A stretch of 64,000 nt of DNA. It comes from Actinacidiphila paucisporea. Its GTDB lineage: Bacteria > Actinomycetota > Actinomycetes > Streptomycetales > Streptomycetaceae. Shown here piece after piece: positions 26,995 through 35,761 of this stretch (positions are counted from its first letter, which is position 1; every line of letters starts with the position of its first letter). Location of the stretch: positions 62,001-126,000 of the forward strand of contig NZ_FRBI01000018.1 of the NCBI RefSeq assembly GCF_900142575.1. The letters are read 5' to 3'. The notes under the pieces are model-generated. The model made no database searches. It was given only the letters and a program-made list of their open reading frames with translations, and was not told where the DNA came from. The position numbers were made by a program, and so were the translations under genes.

Positions 26995-28032
26995 ATGGAG
27001 CCGATCGAGGCACTGGAGCGGATCGCGTTCCTGCTGGAACGCGCCGACGCGCCCGTCTACCGCGTCAGGGCCTTCAGGAACGCCGCCGCGGCGCTGTCCG
27101 AGCTGCCGCCCGCCGAGCTCGCACGGCGGGCGGCGACCGGCCGCTTCACCGACCTCAAGGGCATCGGCTCCACCACGGGCAAGGTGCTCACCGAGGTCGC
27201 CGCCGGCCGCACCCCCGGCTATCTGGCGGACCTGGAAAGGGACAGCGGCGGCCCGCTCACCGAGGGCGGCGCCACCCTGCGCGCGGCCCTGCGCGGCGAC
27301 TGCCACCTGCACTCCGACTGGTCCGACGGCGGCAGCCCGATCGAGGCGATGGCTCGCGCGGCGCGGGACGTCGGGCACCAGTGGGCGGTGCTCACCGACC
27401 ACTCGCCGCGGCTGCGGATCGCCAACGGCCTGACCGCCGGCCGGCTGCGCCGCCAGCTGGACGTCGTCGCCGAGCTGAACACCCGCCTCGCCCCCTTCCG
27501 GCTGCTCACCGGCATCGAGTGCGACATCCTGTCGGACGGCGCGCTGGACCAGGAGGACGAGCTGCTCGACCGGCTGGACCTCGTCGTCGCCTCGGCCCAC
27601 TCGGAACTGCGGATGCCCGCCCCGGCCTTCACCCGGCGGCTGCTCGCCGCCGTCGGCAACCCGCTGGTCGACGTGCTCGGCCACTGCACGGGACGGCTCA
27701 TCGGCGACCGCGAGCGACCCGAGTCGACCTTCGACGCCGAGGCCGTCTTCGCCGCGTGCGCCGCCGCGGGCACCGCCGTGGAGATCAACAGCAGCCCCAA
27801 GCGCCTCGACCCGCCGCGCCGGCTGCTGGCGCTGGCAAGGGACGCCGGCACCCTCTTCGCGATCGACAGCGACGCCCACGCGCCCGGCCAGCTGGACTGG
27901 CAGGTCTACGGCTGCGCGCGCGCCGAGGAGGCCGGGATCCCGGCCGGGCGGATCGTCAACACCTACAGCGCCGAGGGCCTGCTCGGCTGGACCGCGACGC
28001 GGCAGGTCCCGCCCGGCGCGGAGCAGGGCTGA
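26995..28032 (+). CDS. PHP-domain phosphoesterase with N-terminal HhH region (PolX-like without polymerase core)
   Basis: 345 residues. The N-terminal ~80 residues contain a PolX-like helical and helix-hairpin-helix segment (LERIAFLLERADAPVYRVRAFRNAAAAL; DLKGIGSTTGKVL). The PHP domain follows: D-C-H-L-H-S-D-W-S-D-G (about residue 103), LTDHS, GIECDI, ASAHSE, LGHCTGR, EINSSPKRLD and D-S-D-A-H (about residue 292), which supply the metal ligands. The family X nucleotidyltransferase domain of full PolX is absent. It may be a DNA 3' phosphoesterase or histidinol-phosphatase-like enzyme. Confidence 0.85.
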   Translation: MEPIEALERIAFLLERADAPVYRVRAFRNAAAALSELPPAELARRAATGRFTDLKGIGSTTGKVLTEVAAGRTPGYLADLERDSGGPLTEGGATLRAALRGDCHLHSDWSDGGSPIEAMARAARDVGHQWAVLTDHSPRLRIANGLTAGRLRRQLDVVAELNTRLAPFRLLTGIECDILSDGALDQEDELLDRLDLVVASAHSELRMPAPAFTRRLLAAVGNPLVDVLGHCTGRLIGDRERPESTFDAEAVFAACAAAGTAVEINSSPKRLDPPRRLLALARDAGTLFAIDSDAHAPGQLDWQVYGCARAEEAGIPAGRIVNTYSAEGLLGWTATRQVPPGAEQG

Positions 28033-28038
28033 ACTGGA

Positions 28039-28081
28039 CCTGCCGCGCCCGGCGCCCCTGACAGGCACCGGGTGCGGCAGG
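28039..28081 (+). terminator. Hairpin terminator after the PHP gene
   Basis: Arms 28039-28052 and 28068-28081 pair over 14 bases with one G-U; the loop is 15 bases. The hairpin begins seven bases after the stop codon. Confidence 0.7.
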
Positions 28082-28091
28082 CGGTTCTGGG

Positions 28092-28146
28092 GGTGCGGTC
28101 ACCAGGTGGTGCGGTCACCCAGGGGGTGCGGTCACAAGGTGGTGCA
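28092..28146. repeat. Short tandem repeats overlapping the 3' end of the GH51-like gene
   Basis: GGTGCGGTCAC occurs at 28092, 28108 and 28125 (spacing 16 and 17), and a decayed copy starts at 28141. The last copies overlap the stop codon of the minus-strand glycosidase. The repeats follow the PHP-gene terminator and have no assigned role. Confidence 0.65.
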
Positions 28147-30222
28147 GACCGCGCCGTTGAGGGTGAAGACCGTCGGGTCCTGATAGGCGCCGTTGTTGGC
28201 GCCGGTGAAGCCGAAGGTCGCCGAATTGCCGCCGTTCGCGGCCAGCGTGCCGTTCCAGTCCACCGGGGTCGCCACCACATGGGTGCCGTCGGTGCGCAGG
28301 TTGGCGTTCCAGAAGCCGCTCACCGACTCGCCGCTGCTGGGGAAGGAGAAGGCCAGCGTCCAGCCGGTGATCGGGTTGGGGCTGGTGTTGGTGACCGTCA
28401 CGTTGGCGTTGAAGCCGTTGCCCCAGCCGCCCGTCAGGTCGTAGGAGACCGTGCAGGGCGCGTTCTTCGGAGTCCCGGTGCGTACGGTCACCGGGTCGGA
28501 GGGGCGGGAGAGCTTGCCGGTGGAGTCCCTGGCCAGCACGTTCCAGGTGAAGGTGCTGCCCGGGGTGAGGTTGGGCACGGTCGCCGAGGTGCCGGTGCTG
28601 GTGGCCAGCAGCTCGCTGACCCCGCCGAGCTGCCGGTAGACCTCGTAGCGGTCGACCTTGCCGCCGCTGGACGGCGTCCAGCTGACGGTGGCGCTGGTGG
28701 CGCCGGCGGCGGTGACCTTGGGCGCACCGGGAGCGGTGAGCGCCGAGGCCGTGCCGGTCTTCGGGTGCACGGTCACGGTGGTGATCGAGTACGGCGGTAC
28801 GGTCCAGGTCCCGGTGTTCGCCGCGGTCGTGCTGTCGATCGAGGTGGCCCGGTCGCGGAAGGTGGCCACGGTCGCCGCCGAGCCGTCGGGGGTGAAGCCG
28901 GCGTAGTGCAGCGCGACGGTCTGGGAGTTGGCCGGGTCCTTGTTGATCAGCATGACGCTCAGGTCGCCGTTCGCCCGGTGCACCGCGTGCGCGGCCACCA
29001 GCCGGCTGCCGCTGGCCGCCGCGATCAACTGGTCGCCGGGGGTGCCGAGACGGCTGAGCATCGAGATCGCGTGGTAAGGCGCGAACGGGGTGTTCAGCGG
29101 CGGCTCGCACACCGTGCCGACGCAGGTGCCGCTGGACAGGATGCCGTAGTCGTTGTAGTCGGTGGCGCCGTCCGGGGCGGTGCTGATGCTGCCGGGGCCG
29201 TTGTGGGTGTCCCACCAGTCGACGGTGAAGACGCCGTTCTGCAGCGCGGTCAGGTACGCGTCGGCGCCGAAGAGCGCGTTGGGCTGGGTGTCCTCGAAGA
29301 CGTTGGAGTTCAGCTCGGTCAGCGCGATCGGCAGGGCGCCCACCCCGGCCGCGTCCAACTGGTCGTGCAGCTGGTCCAGTTCGCCGGCCAGCTGGTCAGG
29401 GGTGCCCAGCATGCCCGCCGCGTCGGAGCCGCCCGGGTACCAGTGCACGATGACGAAGTCGGCCTTGCCGGCGATCAGCGGGATGACCGTGTGGTTCCAG
29501 TCGGCGGTCTCCCCGGCGCCCATCACCCCGTCCGGCCAGTTGCCGGGCAGCGTCAGGACCGCGCCGACCTTCACGGAGGGGTCGACGGCCTTCATGGCGG
29601 CGGCGTAGTCGGCGACGTTGTGCGCGTAGGCGGTGGGGGAGGTGTCGGCGTGGTTGTCGGTCTCCCAACCGCTGCCGTAATGGCCGTTGCCGTACAGCTC
29701 GTTGCCGACCTCCCAGAACTTGGCGCCGTAGTGCTGGGTGACGTTGGAGTAGCGCACCCAGTCGGCGGCCTCCTGGGGGGTGCCCGAGCCGTAGTTGGCG
29801 ATCAGGATCGGCTGGGCGCCGATCTTCTTGACGGTGCCCATGAAGGCGTCGAAGTCGGTGCCGGGTGCCACGTAGCCGCCCGGTGCGGTGTTGTCCTTCC
29901 AGTGGTAGATGTCGCCGTAGGAGCCGCCGGGGTAGCGCATCATGCCGATGTTCGCCGCCGAGAGCAGGTTCTGCACCTCGGGGACGTTCATCTGCGAGTC
30001 CCAGACCGCGCTGTTGAGGCCGTAGGCGGTACCGGGGATGGTGCCCTGCCCCTCGTTCGCGTTCACCGTGACGTCCACCGCGGAGGGCGTCGGCGCGCCG
30101 GGGTCGTCGGCCAGGGCGGTCCCGCCGCCGGCCAGCAGCGCGGCGCCGAGCGCCACGACGGAGGCGCAGGCGGCAAGCCGTCTGCGCAGAGGGGCCGAGC
30201 TGATCGAAGTGCCTGGGCGCAC
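28132..30222 (-). CDS. Secreted GH51-like glycoside hydrolase with Fn3 and CBM2 domains
   Basis: 696 residues. A signal peptide (RRRLAACASVVALGAALLAGGGTALA) precedes a clan GH-A barrel resembling alpha-L-arabinofuranosidase/GH51: IGMMRYPGGSYGDIYHWKDN, QPILIANYGSGTPQEAADWV, W-E-V-G-N-E (acid/base Glu about residue 176) and A-L-T-E-L-N (candidate nucleophile Glu about residue 301). A fibronectin type III domain (about 495-580) links to a C-terminal family 2 cellulose/xylan-binding module (about 589-696, starting C-T-V and ending near V-C-T-T-L). The start is GTG 30222 behind AAGGTGAG; GTG 30234 is the alternative. A CebR-type box over the promoter points to control by cello-oligosaccharides. 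Confidence 0.85.
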   Translation of the reverse strand: MRPGTSISSAPLRRRLAACASVVALGAALLAGGGTALADDPGAPTPSAVDVTVNANEGQGTIPGTAYGLNSAVWDSQMNVPEVQNLLSAANIGMMRYPGGSYGDIYHWKDNTAPGGYVAPGTDFDAFMGTVKKIGAQPILIANYGSGTPQEAADWVRYSNVTQHYGAKFWEVGNELYGNGHYGSGWETDNHADTSPTAYAHNVADYAAAMKAVDPSVKVGAVLTLPGNWPDGVMGAGETADWNHTVIPLIAGKADFVIVHWYPGGSDAAGMLGTPDQLAGELDQLHDQLDAAGVGALPIALTELNSNVFEDTQPNALFGADAYLTALQNGVFTVDWWDTHNGPGSISTAPDGATDYNDYGILSSGTCVGTVCEPPLNTPFAPYHAISMLSRLGTPGDQLIAAASGSRLVAAHAVHRANGDLSVMLINKDPANSQTVALHYAGFTPDGSAATVATFRDRATSIDSTTAANTGTWTVPPYSITTVTVHPKTGTASALTAPGAPKVTAAGATSATVSWTPSSGGKVDRYEVYRQLGGVSELLATSTGTSATVPNLTPGSTFTWNVLARDSTGKLSRPSDPVTVRTGTPKNAPCTVSYDLTGGWGNGFNANVTVTNTSPNPITGWTLAFSFPSSGESVSGFWNANLRTDGTHVVATPVDWNGTLAANGGNSATFGFTGANNGAYQDPTVFTLNGAVCTTL

Positions 30223-30270
30223 GGGAGTTCTCACCTTCGCGAGGCGGGACGTGGGGGGTGTGCGACTGCT

Positions 30271-30284
30271 TGGGAGCGCTCCCA
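30271..30284. promoter_or_regulatory. CebR-type operator
   Basis: TGGGAGCGCTCCCA is a perfect 14-base palindrome identical to the binding consensus of CebR, the LacI-family cellobiose/cellotriose-responsive repressor of Streptomyces cellulolytic genes. It sits just downstream of the predicted -10 of the glycosidase promoter, 49 bases from the GTG start, where bound repressor would block transcription. Confidence 0.88.
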
Positions 30285-30312
30285 TATTTGGCACGGCGAC
30301 GCTTCTTGTCAA
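30284..30312 (-). promoter_or_regulatory. Promoter of the GH51-like gene
   Basis: On the minus strand TTGACA (30312-30307) and AAATAT (30289-30284) are separated by exactly 17 bases. The -35 is consensus. The -10 abuts the CebR box, so initiation would fall inside the operator. Confidence 0.65.
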
Positions 30313-30359
30313 TGCCCCGGTCAGGAACCGGAGTCCGGTGTCCGCCGCGGCCCCGCGGG

Positions 30360-31763
30360 TCAGTCGCCGAGCCGGTCGATCTGCCGGATCCGGTTCGTCA
30401 CGTCCAGCGCCGCGACCTTGTACGACTCCGCCAGCGTCGGGTAGTTGAAGACCGCGTCCACCAGGTAGTCCACGGTGCCGCCGCAGCCCATCACCGCGTG
30501 TCCGATGTGGATCAGCTCGGTCGCCCCGGTGCCGAAGCAGTGCACGCCGAGCAGCTTGCGGTCCTCGGGCGAGACCAGCAGCTTGAGCATGCCGTGCGCG
30601 TCGCCGATGATCTGGCCGCGGGCCAGCTCCCGGTAGCGGGAGACGCCCACCTCGAAGGGCACCGACGCCTCGGTGAGCTGGTCCTCGGTGCGCCCGATGA
30701 AGCTGATCTCCGGGATGGTGTAGATGCCGATCGGCTGCAGGTCCTGCAGGCCGCGCGCCGGCTCGCCGAAGGCGTGGTAGGCCGCGCACCTGCCCTGCTC
30801 CATCGAGGTCGCCGCCAGCGCGGGGAATCCTATGACGTCGCCGACCGCGTAGATGTGCGGCACGGCCGTACGGTAGCTGCCGTCCACCGCGATACGGCCG
30901 CGCTTGTCCGCGCTCAGGCCCGCCCTGTCCAGGTCGAGCCCGTCGGTGAGGCCCTGCCGGCCCGCCGAGTACATCACCGCTTCGGCCGCGATCTTCTTGC
31001 CGCTGGCCAGCACGGTCAGGGTGCCGCGCTCGTGCCGCTCGACGGCCGACACCGTCTCACCGAAGCGGAAGGTCACCGCCAGGTCCCGCAGGTGGTACTT
31101 CAGCGCCTCGACGATCTCCGCGTCGCAGAAGTCCAGCATCGCGTCGCGCTGTTCGACCACCGTGATCCTGCTGCCCAGGGCGGCGAACATCGAGGCGTAC
31201 TCCATGCCGATCACCCCGGCACCGACGATCACCATCGAGCGAGGCACCCGCTCCATGTCGAGCACGCTGTCGGAGTCCATCACCGTGCGGTCGTCGAACT
31301 CGACGCTCGCCGGGCGGGCCGGCCTGGTGCCGGTGGCGATCACGATGTGGTCGGCGGTCAGCACCCGCTCGTGTCCGCCGGCGCCGGTGACGGCCACGGT
31401 GTGCTCATCGAGGAAGCGCCCGGTGCCGTCGAGCACCGTGATCCGGTTGCGGGACAGCTGGTTGCGGATCACGTCCACCTCGCGGCCGACCACGTGCTGG
31501 GTCCTGGCCGTCAGGTCGGCGACGGTGATGTCCTCCTTCAGGCGGTAGCTCTGGCCGTACAGATCACGCTGGTTGAGCCCGGTGAGGTAGAGCACCGCCT
31601 CGCGCAGGGTCTTGGAGGGGATGGTGCCGGTGTGCAGCGACACCCCGCCGAGCCGGTCGGCGCGGTCCACCAGGGCCGCCCGCCGCCCGAGTTTGGCCGC
31701 CGCGATGGCAGCCTTCTGCCCACCGGGGCCGGAACCGATCACCAGGATGTCGAAGTCGCGCAC
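30360..31763 (-). CDS. sthA: Soluble pyridine nucleotide transhydrogenase (Si-specific)
   Basis: 467 residues of the flavoprotein disulfide reductase fold. It has FAD-binding I-G-S-G-P-G-G (about residues 9-15), [19 protein letters not shown] (the position of the redox Cys pair in lipoamide dehydrogenase is occupied by non-Cys residues, as in SthA), NAD(P)-binding [20 protein letters not shown], and the second FAD motif [14 protein letters not shown]. The C-terminal dimer domain has [16 protein letters not shown]. It equilibrates NADPH and NADH. Monocistronic on the minus strand. Confidence 0.93.
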   Translation of the reverse strand: MRDFDILVIGSGPGGQKAAIAAAKLGRRAALVDRADRLGGVSLHTGTIPSKTLREAVLYLTGLNQRDLYGQSYRLKEDITVADLTARTQHVVGREVDVIRNQLSRNRITVLDGTGRFLDEHTVAVTGAGGHERVLTADHIVIATGTRPARPASVEFDDRTVMDSDSVLDMERVPRSMVIVGAGVIGMEYASMFAALGSRITVVEQRDAMLDFCDAEIVEALKYHLRDLAVTFRFGETVSAVERHERGTLTVLASGKKIAAEAVMYSAGRQGLTDGLDLDRAGLSADKRGRIAVDGSYRTAVPHIYAVGDVIGFPALAATSMEQGRCAAYHAFGEPARGLQDLQPIGIYTIPEISFIGRTEDQLTEASVPFEVGVSRYRELARGQIIGDAHGMLKLLVSPEDRKLLGVHCFGTGATELIHIGHAVMGCGGTVDYLVDAVFNYPTLAESYKVAALDVTNRIRQIDRLGD

Positions 31764-31784
31764 CGGGCCAGTCTGTCAGCCCCG

Positions 31785-31815
31785 TCCACCCCGCGTCCCG
31801 GCTTCGCGGGGTGGA
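31785..31815 (-). terminator. Terminator after the GH65 gene
   Basis: TCCACCCCGCG (31785-31795) and CGCGGGGTGGA (31805-31815) pair perfectly with a 9-base loop. The hairpin lies between the GH65 stop (31825) and the sthA start (31763). Confidence 0.75.
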
Positions 31816-31824
31816 GGGCCCCGG

Positions 31825-34185
31825 CTACGTCAGGTGCTGCGGGCGGCGCAGCGGAGCGCGGCCGGGCGGCTGGGGCGGCGAGGGCTGGTGGGCGACATGG
31901 GGCAGTTGGTGGACCACCGGACGGTCGGCGGTCAGGGTGAACGGCTCGTCGTAGTGCAGGATCTCCAGCGGCTCGCCGGCGGCCAGGGTGTAGGTCGCGG
32001 TCTTCCTGTCGACCTCCACCCGCAGCCGTCGGCCGCGGAAGAGCAGCCGGAAGGCGATCCGGCTGAGCGCGTCGGGCAGCCGGGGCGCGAAGCGGATCCC
32101 GTCGCCGTCGATGAGCCGCATCCCGCCGAAGCCCGCCACCAGCGCGGTCCAGGTGCCGGCCAGCGCGGCGATGTGCAGCCCGTCCCGGGCGTTGTTCTCC
32201 AGGTCCTCCAGGTCGATCATCGCGGTCTCGCCGAGGTAGTCGTAGGCCAGTTGCAGATGCCCGACCTCGGCGGCGATCACCGACTGGCAGTAGGCGGACA
32301 GCGACGAGTCGCGTACCGTCAGCGGCTCGTAGTAAGCGAAGTTGCGGGCCTTCTGCTCGTGCGTGAAGGCGTCGCCGCGCAGGTACATCGCCAGCACCAG
32401 GTCGGCCTGCTTGACCACCTGTTTGCGGTAGAGGTCGAAGTACGGGTAGTACAGCATCAGCGGGTAGTGGTCGGGGTCGGTGCCCTCGAAGTCCCAGATC
32501 TGGCGCCGGCAGTAGCCCTTGGACTGCTCGTGCACCCCGAAGTCCTCGTCGAAGGGCAGCGCCATCGCCGCCGCCGCGTCCCGCCACGCGGCCGTCTCCT
32601 CGTCGCTGACGCCGAGCGCCGCCGCGTGCCGCGGGTGCCTTTCCGCCGCGTCCGCCGCGGCGGTCAGGTTCGCCTGCGCCATCAGGTTGGTGAAGGCGTT
32701 GTCGTCGCTGACCGCGCTGTATTCGTCGGGCCCGGTGACGCCGTCGATGTGGAAGGCGCCCGCGTGGTCGTGGTGCCCCAGCGAGCGCCACAACCTGGCG
32801 GTCTCCACCAGCAGTTCGAGGCCGGTGTCGCGCTCGAAGACCTGGTCGCCGGTGATGGCGACGTAGCGGACCACGGCGTCGGCGATGTCGGCGTTGATGT
32901 GGAAGGCGGCGGTGCCGGCCGGCCAGTAGCCCGACGCCTCGTCGCCGTTGATGGTCCGCCACGGGAAAGTGGCACCCGCCAGGCCCAGTTGGCGTGCCCG
33001 CTCCTGCGCGACCGGCAGCATGTTGTACCGCCAGCGCAGCACCTCCGCGGCGGCGTGCGGCGAGGTGAAGCCCAGCAGCGGCAGCACGAAGGTCTCGGCG
33101 TCCCAGAAGGAGTGCCCGTCGTAGCCGGAACCGGTCAGGCCCTTGGCGGGAATGGCCCGCTCCTCGGCCCGGGCACCGACCTGGAGGACGTGGAAGAGCG
33201 CGAAGCGCACCGCCTGCTGGATCTCGGTGTCGCCGTCGACCTCGACGTCGGCCCGCTCCCAGAAGTCGTCCAGGTAGGCCCGCTGCTGGTCGAGCAGGCC
33301 CTGCCAGCCGGTGTCCCTGGCACCCACCAGCGCCGCGTCCGCCTGGTCGCGCAGCGCGGGCAGCGAGCGGGCCGCCGACCAGCCGTAGGCGACGAATTTC
33401 TCCAGCCGCAGCCGCTGGCCTGCCTCGACCACCGACGTCACGGTCAGCCGGCTCACGTCGTCGTCGGACTCCGCCGACACCTGGGTGCTGTCCGGGCCGT
33501 CGATCCGGTGGTCGGCGGCCACCGCGACCCGCAGCCGGCTGCGGGTGGTGGAGTGCACCAGCCGCAGCCTGGTGCCCGACGCGTAGTGCTCCTCGGCCAG
33601 CAGCGGCGAGTCCAGCGCGGCCGACACCCGCGGGTCGCCGGCCGCGTGCGGCACGTCCTCGTTGGCGGCCAGCTCCGACTGCACCACCACCCGGACCTCA
33701 CCGTCCAGCGGCTCGATCTCGTAGGCGATGGCGGCGACCGCCCGCTGCTGGAAGGACACCATCCGAGTCGAGGTCACCCGTACCGCCCGCCCGGCCGGCG
33801 ACACCCACTCGCACACCCGGTGCAGCACCCCGGCCCGCAGGTCCAGCTCCCGCTCGTGCCGGCGGATCGTGCCGTAGCGCAGGTCGAACGGCTCGTCGTC
33901 CACCAGCAGCCTGATGAGCTTGCCGTTGGTGACGTTGATGACGGTCTGCCCGGACTCCGGGTAGCCGAAGCCGGCCTCCGCGTACGGCAGCGGGTGCAGC
34001 TCGTACAGCCCGTTGAGATACGTGCCAGGCAGGCCGTTGGGCTCGCCCTCGTCGAGGTTGCCGCGCCAGCCGATGTGCCCGTTGGACAGTGCGAAGACCG
34101 ACTCGCTCTGCGGTAGCAGATCCAGGTTCAGCTCGCACTCGCGCAGCGACCAGGGCGAGACCTCGAAGGCCGGATCGGTGATCAC
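31825..34185 (-). CDS. Glycoside hydrolase family 65 (disaccharide phosphorylase type)
   Basis: 786 residues, the usual GH65 length. An N-terminal beta-sandwich has ESVFALSNGHIGWRGNLDEG; the helical barrel includes GYDGHSFWDAETFVLPLL, YRYNML-like WRYNMLPVAQERARQLGLAGATFPW, and the general-acid motif G-P-D-E-Y (about residue 485). KQADLVLAMYL and H-E-Q-K lie in the phosphate/sugar-binding region. GH65 members phosphorolyse maltose, trehalose, kojibiose or nigerose to beta-glucose 1-phosphate, and the coupled beta-phosphoglucomutase gene fits that product. GTG start, with a 4-base GTGA overlap. The exact disaccharide is not decided. The C-terminal ~30 residues are Pro/His-rich. Confidence 0.93.
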   Translation of the reverse strand: MITDPAFEVSPWSLRECELNLDLLPQSESVFALSNGHIGWRGNLDEGEPNGLPGTYLNGLYELHPLPYAEAGFGYPESGQTVINVTNGKLIRLLVDDEPFDLRYGTIRRHERELDLRAGVLHRVCEWVSPAGRAVRVTSTRMVSFQQRAVAAIAYEIEPLDGEVRVVVQSELAANEDVPHAAGDPRVSAALDSPLLAEEHYASGTRLRLVHSTTRSRLRVAVAADHRIDGPDSTQVSAESDDDVSRLTVTSVVEAGQRLRLEKFVAYGWSAARSLPALRDQADAALVGARDTGWQGLLDQQRAYLDDFWERADVEVDGDTEIQQAVRFALFHVLQVGARAEERAIPAKGLTGSGYDGHSFWDAETFVLPLLGFTSPHAAAEVLRWRYNMLPVAQERARQLGLAGATFPWRTINGDEASGYWPAGTAAFHINADIADAVVRYVAITGDQVFERDTGLELLVETARLWRSLGHHDHAGAFHIDGVTGPDEYSAVSDDNAFTNLMAQANLTAAADAAERHPRHAAALGVSDEETAAWRDAAAAMALPFDEDFGVHEQSKGYCRRQIWDFEGTDPDHYPLMLYYPYFDLYRKQVVKQADLVLAMYLRGDAFTHEQKARNFAYYEPLTVRDSSLSAYCQSVIAAEVGHLQLAYDYLGETAMIDLEDLENNARDGLHIAALAGTWTALVAGFGGMRLIDGDGIRFAPRLPDALSRIAFRLLFRGRRLRVEVDRKTATYTLAAGEPLEILHYDEPFTLTADRPVVHQLPHVAHQPSPPQPPGRAPLRRPQHLT

Positions 34186-34925
34186 GCGGTGGCCCCCAGC
34201 AGCTCGGCCAGGTCGGAGACCACGGTGTCGGCGCCGTGCCGCCGCAGTTCCTCGGCCTGCCCGGTGCGGTCCACGCCCACCACGTAGCCGAACCGCCCGG
34301 CCCGCCCGGCGTCCATGCCGACCAGCGCGTCTTCAAAGACCGCTGCCTCACCGGGGCCGAAGCCCAGGTCGCTCGCTGCCTCCAGGTACGTGTCCGGTTT
34401 CGGCTTGCCGCGCAGGCCCCGCTCGCGCGCGACGACCCCGTCGATCCGCACGTCGAGCAGGTGCTCGATCCCCGCGGAGACCAGGACGTCGCGGCAGTTG
34501 GCGCTGGAGGAGACCACGGCGGTGCGCAGCCCCGCGGCCCGCACCGCCTCCAGGTAGCGCACCGAGCCGGGGTAGGGCTTGACGCCGTCCTGGCGGATCT
34601 TCTCCAGCACCACGATGTTCTTGCGGTTGCCCAGGCCGTGGACCGTGTCGTGGTCCGGCGGGTCGTCCTCGTCGCCCTCGGGCAGCTCGATACCGCGCGA
34701 GGCCAGGAAGGTGCGCACCCCGTCGGCGCGCGGCCGGCCGTCCACGTACTCGTCGTAGTCGGTGGTCGCGTCGAAGGGCTGGAATTCAGGGCCTTCGAGG
34801 TGGCGCAGAAAGCCGTCGAAGGTCTCCTTCCACGCGGCGGCGTGCACCAGCGCCGTCGGAGTGAGGACCCCGTCGAGGTCGAAGAGGCAGGCGCGGATAC
34901 CACTGGGCAGGCCGATCTCGCTCAT
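34182..34925 (-). CDS. pgmB: Beta-phosphoglucomutase (HAD family)
   Basis: 247 residues, HAD subfamily I. Motif 1 D-L-D-G-V-L-T (catalytic Asp pair near residue 16), cap region with TTDYDEYVDGRPRADGVRTFL and GLGNRKN, motif 2 VVSSSANC, motif 3 Lys in RGKPKPDTYLEAA, motif 4 VFEDALVGMDAGRAGRFGYVVGVDR. It converts beta-glucose 1-phosphate to glucose 6-phosphate. The stop overlaps the GH65 start, so it is the first gene of a two-gene disaccharide phosphorolysis operon. The ATG at 34925 lacks a strong Shine-Dalgarno sequence. Confidence 0.9.
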   Translation of the reverse strand: MSEIGLPSGIRACLFDLDGVLTPTALVHAAAWKETFDGFLRHLEGPEFQPFDATTDYDEYVDGRPRADGVRTFLASRGIELPEGDEDDPPDHDTVHGLGNRKNIVVLEKIRQDGVKPYPGSVRYLEAVRAAGLRTAVVSSSANCRDVLVSAGIEHLLDVRIDGVVARERGLRGKPKPDTYLEAASDLGFGPGEAAVFEDALVGMDAGRAGRFGYVVGVDRTGQAEELRRHGADTVVSDLAELLGATA

Positions 34926-34998
34926 GACGCAGCTTGTGCCCCCATCACCCCCGGGGTATGTCCGCTCGCCGTGAAGTCCGCCCGACTCGCCGAACGGG

Positions 34999-35676
34999 TC
35001 AGGACGCGTCCGGGGCGCCGAGCCGGTTGATGTCGGCCGCGGACAGGATGTGCGGCCCGCGGCCTTGCAGGCGTACGACACCGAGCATGGAGCGGCCGAG
35101 CAGCTCGGTGGTGGTGACCTGGTCCGGTGCGAGCCGGTGCACCAGCGGGTAGAGCCAGGACGTCAGCCGGTAGATGATCCGGTACGTCCGCGTGCGGGAG
35201 ACCGCGCCGTGCATCGGCCGGATCCAGCCGGGACGGAACATGTACGCCCGCATGTCCATCGCCAGCAGCGCGTTCTCGGTGCGGCCCTTGACCCTGGCCC
35301 AGGCCACCCGGCCCTGCTCGGTGCTGTCGGTGCCGGCGCCCGAGACGTAGGTGAAGGTCAGCTCGGGATTGCCGGGTGCCAGCAGCCGGGCGGCGGCCAG
35401 CGGGAAGTCGTGGCTGACCCGCTCGTAGACCTCGGCGGTGTGGCCGGCGGTGGAGACGCCCAGGCAGTAGAAGCAGGCGTCAGCGCCGGCCAGCTCGCCG
35501 GCGATCGGGGACAGGTCGGTGAAGTCGGCGTGGGCGACCTCGCGCAGCTTGGGGTGCGCGACACCCAGCGGGCCGCGCCCGACCGTGACCACCTCGGTCA
35601 CCTCGTCGTCCAGCAGGCACGCGCGCAGCACACCGTGCCCGACCATGCCGGAGGCACCGAAGACCACCACCTTCAT
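34999..35676 (-). CDS. NAD(P)-binding atypical SDR/epimerase-like protein
   Basis: 225 residues. It has the N-terminal dinucleotide motif V-F-G-A-S-G-M-V-G, YVSGAGTDS and a W-A-R-V-K-G-R-T-E-N-A-L segment that replaces the classical YxxxK region (Lys present), then RPGWIRPMHG. Such small atypical SDRs (NmrA/TIGR-type oxidoreductases) bind NAD(P) and serve as oxidoreductases or redox sensors. It has no metabolic neighbours that fix its role. Confidence 0.82.
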   Translation of the reverse strand: MKVVVFGASGMVGHGVLRACLLDDEVTEVVTVGRGPLGVAHPKLREVAHADFTDLSPIAGELAGADACFYCLGVSTAGHTAEVYERVSHDFPLAAARLLAPGNPELTFTYVSGAGTDSTEQGRVAWARVKGRTENALLAMDMRAYMFRPGWIRPMHGAVSRTRTYRIIYRLTSWLYPLVHRLAPDQVTTTELLGRSMLGVVRLQGRGPHILSAADINRLGAPDAS

Positions 35677-35761
35677 CGCGGGTCGCCGCCGCCTTCCTGC
35701 TGTTTCGCGGATGCGGACGCACCCACCGGCGGGGACGATGGTAACGCCCGCCGCGGGCGGC

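Noticed and set aside
26890-28146. Short repeats as a CRISPR array
   Set aside because: Repeats of 11-17 bases with almost no spacers and no cas genes do not fit an array.
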